Shown one piece after another: positions 11,784 through 23,864 of a DNA stretch of 64,000 bases; within the stretch, counting starts at the first letter, position 1, and each line of letters begins with the position of its first letter. A program made the translations under genes and the position numbers. Origin of the DNA: Chelonoidis abingdonii (taxonomy: Eukaryota > Chordata > Testudines > Testudinidae); NCBI RefSeq assembly GCF_003597395.2, contig NC_133769.1:178035204-178099203 (forward strand), given 5' to 3'. Under the pieces are notes generated by a model. It worked only from the letters and a program-made list of their open reading frames with translations, ran no database searches and was not told the DNA's origin.

Positions 11784-13660
11784 TCAATTTATAGAATAAA
11801 AATTGCTTTCAAACCAACACAATTCTTTTATTAAAAAACAGCAACCGAAGGAGAATATCAAACAAAAAAACACATCAGCACGAAGGGGGATGGGGGAAGG
11901 GAAAGTCCCAGGAAGAGGTGCGGTCCCGGGATGGCTAAAGATTTCTGTATGTCCAGGGATCATATCCAACCTTCTCTTCTGGAGCACAGTGCACCGGGTA
12001 CTGTACTTCAGCAGGGACAAACTGTAGAGGGATGGGGGGTTGAGTGCTGTGGGTACTGGGAGTCTGCAGGGCTGGACTGTGATGGGGGAGTGGAATGCCA
12101 CAAGCACAGATTGGAGCCAGGAGGTTGATAAGAATGTGTTGGCAGTGTCTGAGAGATGCATGGGAAAGAGTTTTGCGACAGCAGCTGCAGGGGAAGGCTG
12201 GGCGTGGAGCTGCTCGGTTTACAGTGCTAGTATCGCCTGGAGCGTGTCCGCTTGGAGCTCCATAATGTTTAAGAGCCGCTCTGTGGCTTAATTTCTGGCA
12301 TGCTGCATTCTCCTTTCAGTCCCTCTTCTCGCTGTCCCTCCACTCCTTCAATTCCTGTTTTTCGGCAGCGGAGTGCATCATAACATCACGCAGAAAGTCC
12401 TCCTTAGTTCTTTGTGGCCACTTTCTAATTCTGCGCAGCCATTCAGCCAGCGATAACAAAGAGGGAGGCTGGGCTCCCAAGGTCATCTCTGTCAAGCCAA
12501 AATGCAACATTTTACAGAAGCAGTATTGTTTGCAACACACAGACCACTGATTCAGTGATTTAAAACACAGCCAGTATTCACATACCTGTCACTAACCGGC
12601 TGACCCCAGGCAGGCACACATGAGCCACAAGACCCCCAAAATGGTGAGTAGCTGCAGAAGCAGGGGAAATCAGTGTTCCTGGATCCTACTGTACACTGGG
12701 CATGTGGCTCTTGGGGACAGCCAGCTCTTGCGGGCATGGGAGGGGGCGTGGAAGATAACTCGCTGCTGAGGGTGAGCAGGGAATCAAGGGAGAGTCTTCT
12801 CTAAGACTGCAGCTTCTGCCCTGGCCCTTATGCAGCTCCAATGTGTGCAGCAATGGTCCTCCTTCTAGCCCCCTGTGATGGCACAGTGGCGCAGAAAAGT
12901 TACCATTAATGGGGCAAGAAACAAAGAAACTCTGCCAAAGAACTTGCGGCAGCGGATTGCCCAGTATCTCCATGAGAGTTTCCTGGAGATCTCTGAGGCA
13001 GATTCCTGTGAAGTGAGGGAGTTAATCAACAGTCTGTTCTGCTGCTCAGACTAGGCATGTGGTGGTACGTGCATCATACAGGCACAACCCTGCTTTCTGA
13101 AACCCTCCTGCTCCCAACAACTTGCTTCAATGATTCCCAAAATCAAATCCACTTACCAGACAGAGGCAGCAGGTCCAGACCAACCTTGCCTATGATGAGT
13201 GGCTTACACTGCAGTCTGCCCCAGGGTGCGGGGGCTAGATGGTGACTGGCAGTAGTCCATGACTGAGGCAAGATAGGAATAGAGGGTTGGAGGTTCCCCT
13301 GGGTGGGGAGACCCTGAGACTGTGGGAGCATTGCCAGGGGCAGCACCTCAAAGATAAGGGGCACTGGGTCCTGGGAGGGACATGGGGGCCTGTGGCAGCA
13401 GGACACCGGCCTGTAGAGGGTGCTCCAGTGGCTGGAAGAGCTAATTCCCCAGATGACCAGGAGGAGGCTCCACAGGGGTTAGTCCCACATCACCACATGT
13501 ATCGTGAAATCTGTCCGTAGGTATCATAATTCCTATGGTTGGAGCGCAGCTAGGAATGGACAGCCTCCTCTCCCCAAATGCTGAGGAGGTCAAGCAGCTC
13601 GGCATTGCTCCAAGCGGGGATCACCTGGTGAGTGGAGCAGGCATGGCCACCTGGAAAGAT
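11784..13660 (-). pseudogene. Harbinger Myb/SANT-like partner pseudogene
   Basis: The second Harbinger protein binds the transposon ends and helps the transposase enter the nucleus (family knowledge). On the minus strand at about 13640-13495 the translation contains WSNAELLDLLSIWGEEAVHS, an in-frame stop, then LRSNHRNYDTYGQISRYM, a recognisable Myb/SANT-like (trihelix) domain. At 12540-12316 a charged helical segment with KEDFLRDVMMHSAAEKQELK fits the C-terminal part, and 12161-11784 gives a proline/serine-rich tail. The pieces are in different frames, with non-homologous-looking sequence between 12550 and 13490, so the gene is broken. It converges on the transposase. Confidence 0.65.
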
Positions 13661-13832
13661 GTGCTCAGACCACTGCACGCATCACCGAGCAAACAGGAAG
13701 GAATGTACGGGGTGGGGATGACGGTTGGTCACCTGAGGGCAGGGCAGCAGAGTTCAAACCGATGACCAGAAAGGCAAGAACAGGTATTGTGGAACACCTC
13801 CCAGAGGCCAATTGTAGCACTGTAATTGACCA

Positions 13833-14026
13833 GGGTGTCTACACTGGCACTGCAGCACTGTACCCCCAGTGCAGAAAGCTGTACGCCTCCCATTGAGGTG
13901 TTTTTTTTACAGTGCTGCAACTACACAGTTTCTGTGCACTACGTGGCTTGGCGTTGTGTACACCTCGGGAGTTACAACACAGAAAGCTGTTTTACTGTGT
14001 AGAAACTTGCAACTGTAGACAGGGCC
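13833..14026. mobile_element. MITE-like right terminus of the Harbinger element
   Basis: GGGTGTCTACACTGGCACTG at 13833 repeats the left-end sequence of the big element in direct orientation, and the shared right end closes at 14026. The 194 bases between could be a Harbinger MITE sitting against the end of the autonomous copy or a subterminal duplication. No coding capacity. Confidence 0.5.
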
Positions 14027-14600
14027 TAAGTTAGGAAGAATTAAACCACAAGAGCATTTTGCTTTCCATACAGATCACAGAAATGTCAACTAAACAAATG
14101 CTCATCATGCCTGTTTTAGGAGCCCTCATGCACATGCTCCACCCACAGAATGTTGATCCCCATTTACACAGATCAGTGCAGAGGATCAGATCCCCACCTA
14201 CAGGGAGGAGTGCAGAGGAATTTGGAAAGACTTTTTTTTTTTGGTCAATTGCAGGGTCTCCATCCTCCAGAGCTGGGAAGTGACACAACCCACTGGACAG
14301 TCCTGTTTCATAACTCTGCCTCCAGGACAGGTAAAAGAAGATTTAAAAGTATTTTCTGAAAGCCAGGTTCAGGATTTAAACTTGACCCTCCTCATGGTTG
14401 TGGTGATGTTAGCCACCTAGATGCCATCAAAGCATAACTATATGGCCCTACAGCATACTTATGTCTTGTCCTATTAAAGCGACTGCTTTGCATACAAACC
14501 CTATTATTGTTTAGCAGATCCTGGAATAAAATAAACTTAAGTCACGATATTTTTACCTCTTAATTGCAATATTGATGTGTTCTAGGCTACTCTGTGACTC

Positions 14601-15118
14601 AGAGTATGTATACACTGCAATGTAAGCCCAGGGTTTGAACTCAAGACTGAACCTAATAGACTACTTCCATCCATACACAATCTGACTCAGGGTCCCAGGA
14701 CTCCATGGAGGTGGAGTGTCCAAGCCTGAGTCAAGCCAGGACCAGGGTTCAAACCCTATTGCTCTGCAGTGTAGATGCAGCCCCACTGGACTCGTGTTCT
14801 GGGAGCCACCAAAAGTATGTCATAATCCTATAGGCCAACTTTCTTTCTCTTGCTAAGACAGTCACATTTTCCCACACTTCACCATGAACAAAAGGCTAGA
14901 GCAGGAGGGTATTAGGAAGTCTGCAATATGATTGGTTGGACTCAGATCTGCATACAGCAGTTTGAATGCTGGAACCTCAGGTTCAGGCCCAGGTTACAAA
15001 ATTCTTAACCTGGGGTTGACAATCAGTGTAGATGCTCAAGCCCTGTGCTCTATAATTCAAGGTCTGCTGAATCGAGTTCCACTAGCCTTAGGTTTACATT
15101 GCAATGTAGACATATCCT
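14601..15118. mobile_element. hAT-type MITE with TGCAATGTAA subterminal motif
   Basis: The left end AGAGTATGTATACACTGCAA matches the inverse complement of the right end (AGGATATGTCTACATTGCAA), giving inverted repeats of about 26 bases at 80% or so. Blocks such as CCAGGGTTTGAAC near the left end and CAGGTTCAGGCCC further in suggest internal symmetry. No open frame of note and no clear target duplication. Confidence 0.6.
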
Positions 15119-15539
15119 CAGCTCCTATCCAGCAAAAAGCTCTCAGAATGGTTGCTGGAATTGTCATGGGCTGGTCCCAAATCTTGCAACTCAGTGGATA
15201 GTTAAAAAATCAGCCCCGGTTTGTTTTGTGACTTGATTTGAGTTTTCAAGTCATGGCACTGTCAGCGTGTGACAATATTTGTACAGATGCAGTGGGAAGA
15301 CGCGGGACCAAATCCTGGGGAGTACCTGGCAAACAGCTGACCCAGGAACAAGGGTGTGCAAAGCATCAACCCCAACCTGCACTGTACATTCTTTGGACAA
15401 AGTAGAAGATCTGGCTTACACTTATTCCAACATGATTATTTGATCCTGATATAAATATAAAAAAATAGCAGCCATACAGTTTCACTGTCACTTCAGACAG
15501 CAACATACCTACAGGTATTAGTAGCTTAAACGCTAGATA

Positions 15540-15640
15540 TAATAATACTTAGTTCTTTTATAGTGCTTTTCATCAATAGATCTCAAAGCACATTCCAAAG
15601 AGGAAAGTATCATTCACAACAAATACACATCACTTCAATA
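15540..15640 (-). mobile_element. CORE-SINE fragment
   Basis: AATACTTAGTTCTTTTATAG followed by GTGCTTTTCATCAATAGATC and TCAAAGCACATTCCAAAG is the same block that begins the antisense MIR-like SINE at 8235. Confidence 0.55.
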
Positions 15641-18600
15641 ACATACCCAAACCATACAGCCATACACTAGCAACTGCAAATGCAGGGGGGATTGGTGCCA
15701 TGTGCAAAATGCATTAGTGGTCTCTAGTCACTAGGTAGTCAACAGTGTGACAAGGTCTGTGGTATTAAGTGGTTCCTGATGAACAAAAGACTAACTCCAG
15801 CTCTGCTTCCCCCTTCCTTTGCACAGGTGGTATGGGGGAAGTGCTAAAACAGAGGCTGCTTGGAAGTCAGGGAGGAGAAAGCACATGGGATGGTATGTCT
15901 CCACCCAACAGAGGGAATAGGACTGGGTTGCACCACATGTTTTCTGATTAATATATTTTAGTCTCTTCATGTAAATACTGCTTCTATCCTTCCAGAGTAA
16001 ATATAGAGGGAAGAGACTCTACTGACTAAAACTGGCTACTGGCTGCTGAACCATTCCATTAGCTCATACCTCCACATCACAACAAACCACTAATGCTACA
16101 ACTGGAAGCCTCAGCAAGAGACTAAGAATTGAACAGGATGTTGAGACTCAGCTCCCCTTTTACTCCTAAATGGTCCCTTAAGTGGGCACATGCTTGGAAC
16201 TTGCAACTTAAGTTGGTCCCTTAAGTTACCATTGATGGAGAAATGTAGGGGGGCACTTTGGCTGTTCTTGCTGTACCCATTTTGGTGATAGCAAGAGGAC
16301 TTAATCCTCCATGGATTTCAACGTGACATCTTTCACCTGGGTTTGCTGCTGCTATGTCTGTCCAATAACAGGCCTTCAAAAACCACACTTCTCACCCAAA
16401 TGTAACAATTGCTTCATCTCACTGAGGCTCTATTTCAGCATTATTCTTTTCTGGTTTGAGGGGGTTGTGTATTGCAAGAGGGTGTTTTTCTTCTTCACAA
16501 AACAGGGAGCGGAAGTTGCCAGTTGAGGTCTATGAAAAAGGAAACTGTTAGGCAAAGATAGTATCACTTCAGCCGTATTTTCAAGTGAAGATAGCTGCAG
16601 CTGCCCAGTATCAAGTCTTTACTTTGTTTGCCTGCTGTAGTTATCACTGCAACAAACTATCATTCCACAAGGCAAATAAGCTCTTCTCTGATTTTCCTAC
16701 AAACAGGATTCCCAAACAGCAGTTTAAATGCAAATACCGTGAGCATAGTCCAGCATCTTCAGTATGACAAAAAGAGGTTTTTCTTCTTGAAGAAGCAGAA
16801 TATGAACACGTAGAATCCTGGTGGATGTTGAAGTCTCAAGACTGGAAAATGTGAACTACGAGCTTGTTCTAGAATCCCTTGTGTAAATGGAGGTTTCTGG
16901 ACGGAAAACCACTAGAAAACCTGAGCCAAACTAACCACACTCTTTAATTCTGTAAAATCTTTCGGCAGAAAATTTGGGAAGAGCAATTATCGGCTGCAGG
17001 GTAGGAGAAAGCAAGGGGAATTGTGTGCCCTTACATACAGCGTGTGTGAAGAGGCTGACAAGTGAAAGATAACCTTGTGCACCTATCTGCCACATTGTGT
17101 ATCTATTTGGTTATGGTTCTTCTCAGGGTACAGTAGTGTCCATGAGTCTGTCTGATGTGTTTGTATATAGAAAGGAACATGTGAATCTTTCTGATTCTAT
17201 TCTGTTCAGCAGAAAAAAATCTAGCTGTCGCCAAGTGACATGAAACCAGACTCTGGTGAAGAGGGGTTAGAAAATAATGTTGTTGTGGTCCATTTGGGCT
17301 TTGTAGCTTCCCAGCTGATCAATACCACAGTGGGAGAAGCTCAGCCCAGAAAGCTCACTTAAGGCCAAATTACTGCTGTTCCTGTAGGAGTGCACAAAAT
17401 GTGGGGGAAAGGGCAGAGGGCACAAGGAGCTCCTTCCTTCCCTCCCAGCACACCCATGAAGGAGGCAGCATAATTATCCTAGCTGTGCTCAGGAACACTT
17501 AGTACAGTGTTTGCTGGCCTCTTGGGATTTTGGTTATTAACCCTTGAGAGGAGCTCAGATACTGTGATGATGAGTACCATTATAAGAACCTGGACAGATA
17601 GATGATATGCAGGGAAATGACAATTCTGTGTTTAGAGACTACTGAAGAAGGAAAGCATTTACATTTGGAGTGTATCTGTGAGACCATGTGACTCAGATGC
17701 GTTTGTGCAGCTATTTCATTTGAGTGTGTCTGTGAGGGCATTTAGTCTGGGAATATGTTTGTGAGAGTGGTGAATTATTGTGGGGGATAAGGGGTGTCTG
17801 TGTGATGAATTTAGGAAGATGTTTGTTAGGATTTGTAGAAGCATTCAGTACAGGACTGTGTTTTTGTATTTGGCTGGCTATACACACCACTTGTCAGCAA
17901 TGATGTTAGTAAGCAGTTGTGGCCAAGTTTCCTTCTGAATCTCTCCTGTTCCAACCCAAACGTTTAAGTCTCAGCAGAAGAAAAGGCGATAGTGCAGCCA
18001 TGGAAGAGACTGCTTTTCATAGCTTAATCAACTCTAAAAGCCAACATCCTGTTTGTATGTAGGGGTTGTACATCAGCTCCTGTAACCCTTCTGTGTCAAT
18101 GGCAAGTTGACAGGAAGCAAATGTGAACAGCCTTTTCATATGGGACCCTCGCTTTTTTAACCCTATGTCCTGCTAACTGTGTCCTGAAATATCTCTCCCC
18201 ACTCACCTCTCCAAACCCTTTCCCATCCCTGACCAGTAAACTAACAGTACAAGCTCCAAACCTCACCCTCCTCTTCAGGGAGTTATCTGCAGGAAATGAA
18301 GTCAGCTGGAACGCTTTCTACTATTGACATTTTTGCTCTATTTCTGCAGCTGCACTTAAGCACATTTGAACACACACAAACCCAGCACTAACTCATTGCT
18401 CAGGATATCCAGGACCTGCTGGAATTGATGGGAGAGGGGCAATTAAGGCCCTGTCACCACTGGAACTCAAATCAAATTAAGGAAATTTAAATTTGAGCTA
18501 AACATGATTCCAGCTAAGCTGATTCCTAACACAGTCTGACTGGCCCAAGAGTGCAGGACTTTACTGAGTTTGTAGCCTTGTACAAAATAGCTAACGGATG

Positions 18601-18775
18601 GATCCTAACCCTGTGAGCATTTCAAACCTACTTGTGAGCTGGGCTGTAATATGATTGTCAGGCGGTATCTACTAACACGTTGGTTCTACTATGCAGAGGT
18701 TAGCACTGTGTAACCAGATTAGCCAGTCCTCCTTCCTAACTCTCAAGTCCCTGTGAAGAATCATATCCTCAGAAC
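15641..18775. other. No gene seen
   Basis: More than 3 kb with only short open frames and no exon, RNA gene or repeat that I can name with confidence. It may contain old unrecognised repeats. Confidence 0.35.
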
Positions 18776-18897
18776 AGGGTGACCAGATGTCCCGTTCTTA
18801 TAGGCACAGTCCCATTTTTGGGGACTTTTTCTTATATAGGCGCCTATTACCCCCTACCCCCGTCCCGTTTTTTTCACAGTTGCTATCTGGTCACTCT
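18776..18897. mobile_element. Short MITE with AGGGTGACCAGAT ends
   Basis: A 122-base element bounded by AGGGTGACCAGATG and, at the right, ATCTGGTCACTCT, which are near-perfect inverse complements. The inside (TTATATAGGCGCCTATTACC) is itself partly palindromic. I recognise this as a very common short repeat of turtle-like genomes; its class (hAT-like) is inferred from its form. Confidence 0.75.
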
Positions 18898-19094
18898 ACC
18901 TTAGAATGTACTAGGAACACAGGATTTGCCCTACTGACAATACTTGATAGGGAATACTTCACCATATGAAAATAAATCCACAGTTGTCTGATTTGGTCCT
19001 GGAAACAGTATTACATTGAAAGATGTCTTTTCCAACAGCATTGCACTCACTAACACCAGACAAGGCCTCAGTACCTGGTGGGAAAGAGTGACAT

Positions 19095-20628
19095 TGTGAC
19101 ACTTCCCAGAGGTACCCAGGGCTGTGAGGCACCTCGCTACCACCTTAGCGTGAGGAAGCCTTGTCTGTGTCTGCCAGGGGTCAGGTCCCCAACTCCACCA
19201 ATGACAGGCAACACAAGCACTCACTTTTCAAGCACACGTTGACTCCGCTGTTCTTCATGAATGCTATCAATAGGCACACTCCATCCATTGAGCATTCCCC
19301 TGCAGTGTCCAGCCCTTATCAACCGGAGGAATGGTCAACCTGAGCCTGAGAAGGAGCCAGAATTTACCATTATACATTACCAAAGAGCCACAGTAATATG
19401 CCAGCAACACTCCATCAGTTCCCCCCACCCTTAATCCCAGTGCCACCCACCAGCAGCCCCATTGATCAACGCTTCCTCCTCCTCCCTCTCAAGAAGCTGT
19501 TTCATGGCATGCTGGAGGCTGGGGGGAGGGGGAAAGTGAGGGCAGAGCGAGGCCACTGCAAGCACAGGGGAGGGGGCGGGAAGGGGTGCAGTGGGGGCAG
19601 GGCCTGTGGCAGAGCCAGCGGTTGAGCAGTGAGCACCCCCACAGCACATTGGAAAGCTGGCGCTTTTAGCTCCAGCCCTGGAGTTGGTGTCTATACAAGG
19701 AGCCACATATTAACTTCTGAAGAGCCGCATGTGACTCCACAGCCATAGGTTGGCCACCCCTGTTGACTGGACACACACAGAATTATCAGATCCTCTGTTC
19801 CCAAAGGAAGAGTACACACAGCTTACCAGTTACAACTTAGAACACAACTCTGCTGAACACACAGCCCTTAGATTTTATAGGGGAAGCAAGTATAAGTTTA
19901 TTTAACAAAGAACAGGGATTCAAATGATACCAAACAGAAGTATTGGAAACAAAGGGTTACATATAAAATACATTCATAACACGCATTCTAGAGCCTCAAC
20001 TCGGCTAACAAGGTGCCCTTTTGTCTGATAAGGTACTGCTTACCACAACATCCTTCCCACAGCGTTTACCAACCAGTAGCTGAGACCCTCTTTTCATGAG
20101 ACCAAGGCCCACTGGCAGCTTGTCATCCCCAGATGAGGAAGCCAGGATGTCTTTCTGCATCCCTAGGTATACTAGACCAGTCCTTTGTTCTTCACCTCTA
20201 AAACAGGGTCCCATCTCCCTGCGTTTGCTCTTTTTTTCCCTTCTGAAGTCTCAGCAATCTCCTCATTAACACTTTACTCAGTATGCTAATAGACTTCTAC
20301 TGTAAGACCCACAATACACTATGGTCACCTAGGGGGACAAAGGTTTCTCATCTCCTGTCTGGTGGAGTCTGTCTTAAGGTACGCTATGTTTGGGTGACCT
20401 GTTTTTAACTACACGGCCTTAAGAACATAGTTTCTAATATATATACATATCTCCTTACATACTATCCACACATACATTTTACAAAAATTATGGTGACCAT
20501 TGTGGCCCAAACGTTCAGGAGAAACCTTACATGACAATCTTTAGTGAACACTAGACCCAGAGATTCTTGTAACCTTTATGCATCCCTGTACCCTCTGCCA
20601 GTTGGCATCAGGAGGTCCTTGGGTCACA
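19095..20628 (-). mobile_element. Solo LTR, minus strand, interrupted by a MITE
   Basis: On the + strand the element runs from TGTGACACTTCCC to CTTGGGTCACA, so both ends fit TG...CA. The flanking pentamers are GACAT (19090-19094) and GACAC (20629-20633), a four-of-five target duplication. A minus-strand AATAAA near 19900 lies about 725 bases from the 5' end at 20628, almost the same spacing as in the LTR at 234-1392. Removing the MITE at 19326-19762 leaves about 1.1 kb. No internal retroviral genes remain. Similar ends, size and signal spacing suggest that the two LTRs belong to related families. Confidence 0.65.
19326..19762. mobile_element. MITE with CAGGGGTGGCCAACCT-type ends, inside an LTR
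   Basis: The right end AGGTTGGCCACCCCTG is the inverse complement of a terminal repeat matched with four changes by the left end GAGGAATGGTCAACCT. The interior has GC-rich, GGGGGAGG-type sequence and ends with GAGCCGCATGTGACTCC. It splits the LTR at 19095-20628, so it is the younger insertion. Flanking octamers are too diverged to prove a duplication. Confidence 0.65.
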
Positions 20629-21655
20629 GACACACCAAACTGCCACTACTGTCTCTTACAGCACCTACATTTCTTGGGAGATCTCCCATTTCAGAACTGA
20701 CTCAGCTTATGTCCATGTAGCATGAGAGAACAAAGAGAATGGGAGCACAAAGTGGTTAGGTTGCAAGCATGTGCCATACTGTACAAACGCAGTCACTGGA
20801 CAAGCTCACCACCGGCACAAAACTCATCTTGTCACTGGCCATGGCAAAACTGTTCCAAGTAGAATAAATCACCAGTTTAATATACAGAAAGCCTTAATTT
20901 AGATATCATTAAAAAAATACAGTCAGAGCCCAGTAGCTGGGCTAATCTATGTATATTGGTACCAGATGTCAGCATGTCTCTGAATTTGGTGCTGTCAGGT
21001 CCAATTCCCAGTGGACAAATATCAACATCACAGAAACCGCAATCAGAACTGGCCTCTTTTTTGGCTGTTTCAACAGAGAGGCCAAGAACTGATTGGACCT
21101 TGGAGACTGAACCACATGCTCAGTCCCCTGAGATGGCCCCTCCTCCAGGAGAGGGTTTGGGGCACATAAGTACGGAAGAGGAAGTTTATAATGCCATTAC
21201 CCTTGCTATGACTCTTGTAAGGATAAAGACGACTTCAGCCTCACTGACTGTCAAGCTGTCATTTTTAACTAGCACTAAATTAACTTTAAAAAATGCTTAA
21301 AAAGTATATCACTGGAAGTTGTGTAAATTAAACGCATACCATTTGAATTGGGACCTTTTCCTGAAAAATAAATACAGGCTTATAGTTCTAACATGCAATG
21401 TTTTTATGTTGCAATGTTTAGGGTAAGTTTATGCAATTTCCTATTTGTAACAGAACAGGAATTGGCTAATCTGTTGGGGTGGACACCTGACAAACATTTT
21501 TAGTAACAAATTTGCATGGAGGGTCCCACGTGGCTTTGAGTGGCTGGTACTTCAAAGCCTTGAATACTTTAGCTTTCTGACAGCACTGTATCAGAGGTCA
21601 ATCTTTTCTGTGGTACATAGCGGAAAAGTGGCTTTAATGTCTTTGCTTGTCACTT
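20629..21655. other. No gene or recognisable repeat
   Basis: Chance-length open frames only, the longest 114 residues at 20956-21300 with no family resemblance. No repeat named. Confidence 0.35.
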
Positions 21656-21659
21656 GAAT

Positions 21660-22105
21660 GCACAGAGCTGGCTCAGCTCACAGACTGACCATTATCAGGC
21701 AGAGATTGCATAGCCCTCAACAAGAGTTAGCCAGACAAAGAAAGGGTCCTGTTCATGGAGAGACTATATGATCTAGACAGGAAGCTTGGCCCAGCTCACA
21801 GCTAGACTGTGGTATCTGAAGAGAGTACTAGTCTAGCCCACAGAAAGACGAAGAGCTGGCTCAGTGCAGAGATGGACTGTGTTATCTACAGAGAGAGCTG
21901 GTTGTTCCCATAGACAGATCAGGTAGGATGGAAAGAGATCTTGCTCGGCTTATAGCTAGACTATTCTATCAAGGCCCAAGCCCAGCCTCTGGAAAGAAAC
22001 CTAGACTAATTCACTAACAATGTTATCTGGACAGAGGGATGGCTGAGCCCCGAGGGGAATAGATTATCTGGATAGAGGGCTGGACCAGCCCATGGAAAGA
22101 CTGTA
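21660..22105. repeat. Degenerate tandem array, unit about 40 bases
   Basis: Imperfect repeats of a phrase close to ATCTGGACAGAGAGCTGGCTC followed by AGCCCACAGAAAGACTGTGTT recur about ten times, for example AGAGCTGGCTCAGTGCAGAG, GGATGGCTGAGCCCCGAG and GGGCTGGACCAGCCCATGG. Unit spacing varies between about 35 and 60 bases. It is an old minisatellite-like array with no open frame through it. Confidence 0.65.
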
Positions 22106-23864
22106 CTGCATATTTGTTATTTTTACCAAGGGGGTAAGAATGTGAGTTAAAAAGAAAACTAGCAGTTGGCAGTGTTTCCTCAACCTCATTATGCAAGGGC
22201 TTTGGAACCCCAACCTCCTTGCGGAGCAAGAAGAACAGCCCTTCTCCTTTTTCGAAGAAATATCTGAGGAAGAGAGAGAAGCCCAGAAGATTTATTTCCA
22301 ATGAGCTGTTGATCTGAACTGGCTGGGGTTGAGGGTGCTAATGAGACATCAAACTACAGCCTCCTCTTCCTGATATTGGGACTATTGCCATTGCTTTGTG
22401 ATACTTTCAGCAAACAAACCGTCAGTAGGCTCACAGGGTGATTGTCATTACCCACTGAGTGCCCAAAGTGGCTGCTCATTAAGTGTCTGCCCCTAAGGCC
22501 AAAGTTCAGGATATTTCCCCAGCATTCTTCAGTCCAGTATACCTTGTCCAATACAGGACAGCACTGTGCAGGTATGAATCCCATTGAGTCCAATGCACCA
22601 AACTGGTACATTCTGGAAGCACTGTTCAGCCTGGTAAACCCTATTAATTTCAGCAAGTCCAGCAAGTACTGTTCAGCCTGGTACACTCTGTTCAATCGGT
22701 AAACTGTATTCAGCAATATCTCATCCAGGGAAGATTCTACAGGCTCAGTCCATTAGATTAACTTCTGCAATTCAAACTACTAAAGCTGAAAGAATAGCAC
22801 CCTCTTGTGACTAGTAGGGGGGAAGCAGAATGAACATTTAAAGTTTAAAGTAAGATAAACATTCAAAGAAATCTTTAGATGGTTGTTGAAACTGTCATGT
22901 CAGGAGGATGCTCCAACATTGCCTTTTCCAGTTATTCCCCCTTTTTAAATAATGATATAATTAACAATAGCTGCAGATTTTTATTGCACCATGGAGTATC
23001 CATTTTCAGGATTCATAATGGCATCAGTAGCTTGTGAGAGCAATAGGATCCAACGGGGTCAGACGGCTGGGCATATAACAATCCCTAGAAGTGTGTGTAA
23101 AATACATAATTTACTTTACACACTTCTACTCCTGGGATAGTAGTGAAAGGTTCTTTTAAAAATACGGCTGTAGACTGCTTTCAATGGCACTTATCGCCAG
23201 ACTGGCCCAGCACTTTTGTAACCAGATACCATGATTAATGGGAAGTTAGTAATTGTTATTTGTTGACACTACACTTTTGGTCTAATAATTGAAGTAATAA
23301 ACCATAGTAGGCCTCCTTGTTCTCCTCCTTGTATCACCATTGTTTACCTTTTCCCTTCCTTTGCCCCATTTGTTCCATCTACTGTATCTTAGTTTTTTTC
23401 TTCTGTTTTCTTCAGCTGTCTGGTTTCCCTCAATCTAATTTTTCTATAATATTTAATTGCTAACTCCCTCTTTCCTTCTTTCACTTACATTGCTCTCTTT
23501 CCCCTCCCTCTCTTTTTCCCCCTGTGGTGTTCTTTCCTCGTTCCACTGGTCTCCATTACTCCCTATCATTTCTTTCCTGTCCCAGTCACTCTCTCCCCTA
23601 TTCACTAACATTCTCTCCTCTTAGGCCCTTCTTTGTCCCCAATAACATTCCCTCACAAACTCCTCCAGCTGTACTCCCCCACCCATCAAGGCAGTGGAAG
23701 GGTGGCAAGGGAGTAATTAACTATTGTAGGTTCTTAGAGGACAGGATCACAGCAAGGATTAACAGAAGCAGACTCCTTCTGTGTGAGGTAGTAGTGCTAT
23801 ATTCATATACAATGGAGTGTATATTTTAATCAGTCAAATCTCAAAAAAAAATTGTTATTGTCTA
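22106..23864. other. No gene; short duplication and pyrimidine-rich tract
   Basis: ACTGTTCAGCCTGGTA occurs twice about 52 bases apart (near 22619 and 22671), a small local duplication. A pyrimidine-rich tract runs from about 23320 to 23650. No exon recognised. Confidence 0.45.

Larger units (their letters stand above)
10081..14026 (+). mobile_element. PIF/Harbinger-type DNA transposon, inactivated
   Basis: A nearly complete element of about 3.9 kb. The left end GGGTATGTCTACACTGGCA and the inverse complement of the right end (GGCCCTGTCTACAGTTGCA) form imperfect terminal inverted repeats. The flanks are TTA (10078-10080) and TAA (14027-14029); the family duplicates a TWA triplet, so one side has probably mutated. 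Inside are the two genes typical of Harbinger: a DDE transposase on + (10392-11669) and a Myb/SANT-like DNA-binding partner on - (about 13660-11784), transcribed convergently. Both carry stops and frameshifts, so it cannot move by itself. The 10081-10390 leader is non-coding. Confidence 0.8.

Noticed and set aside
21660..22105. CRISPR-like array
   Set aside because: The repeats are degenerate, vary in spacing and have no unique spacers; the genome is vertebrate.
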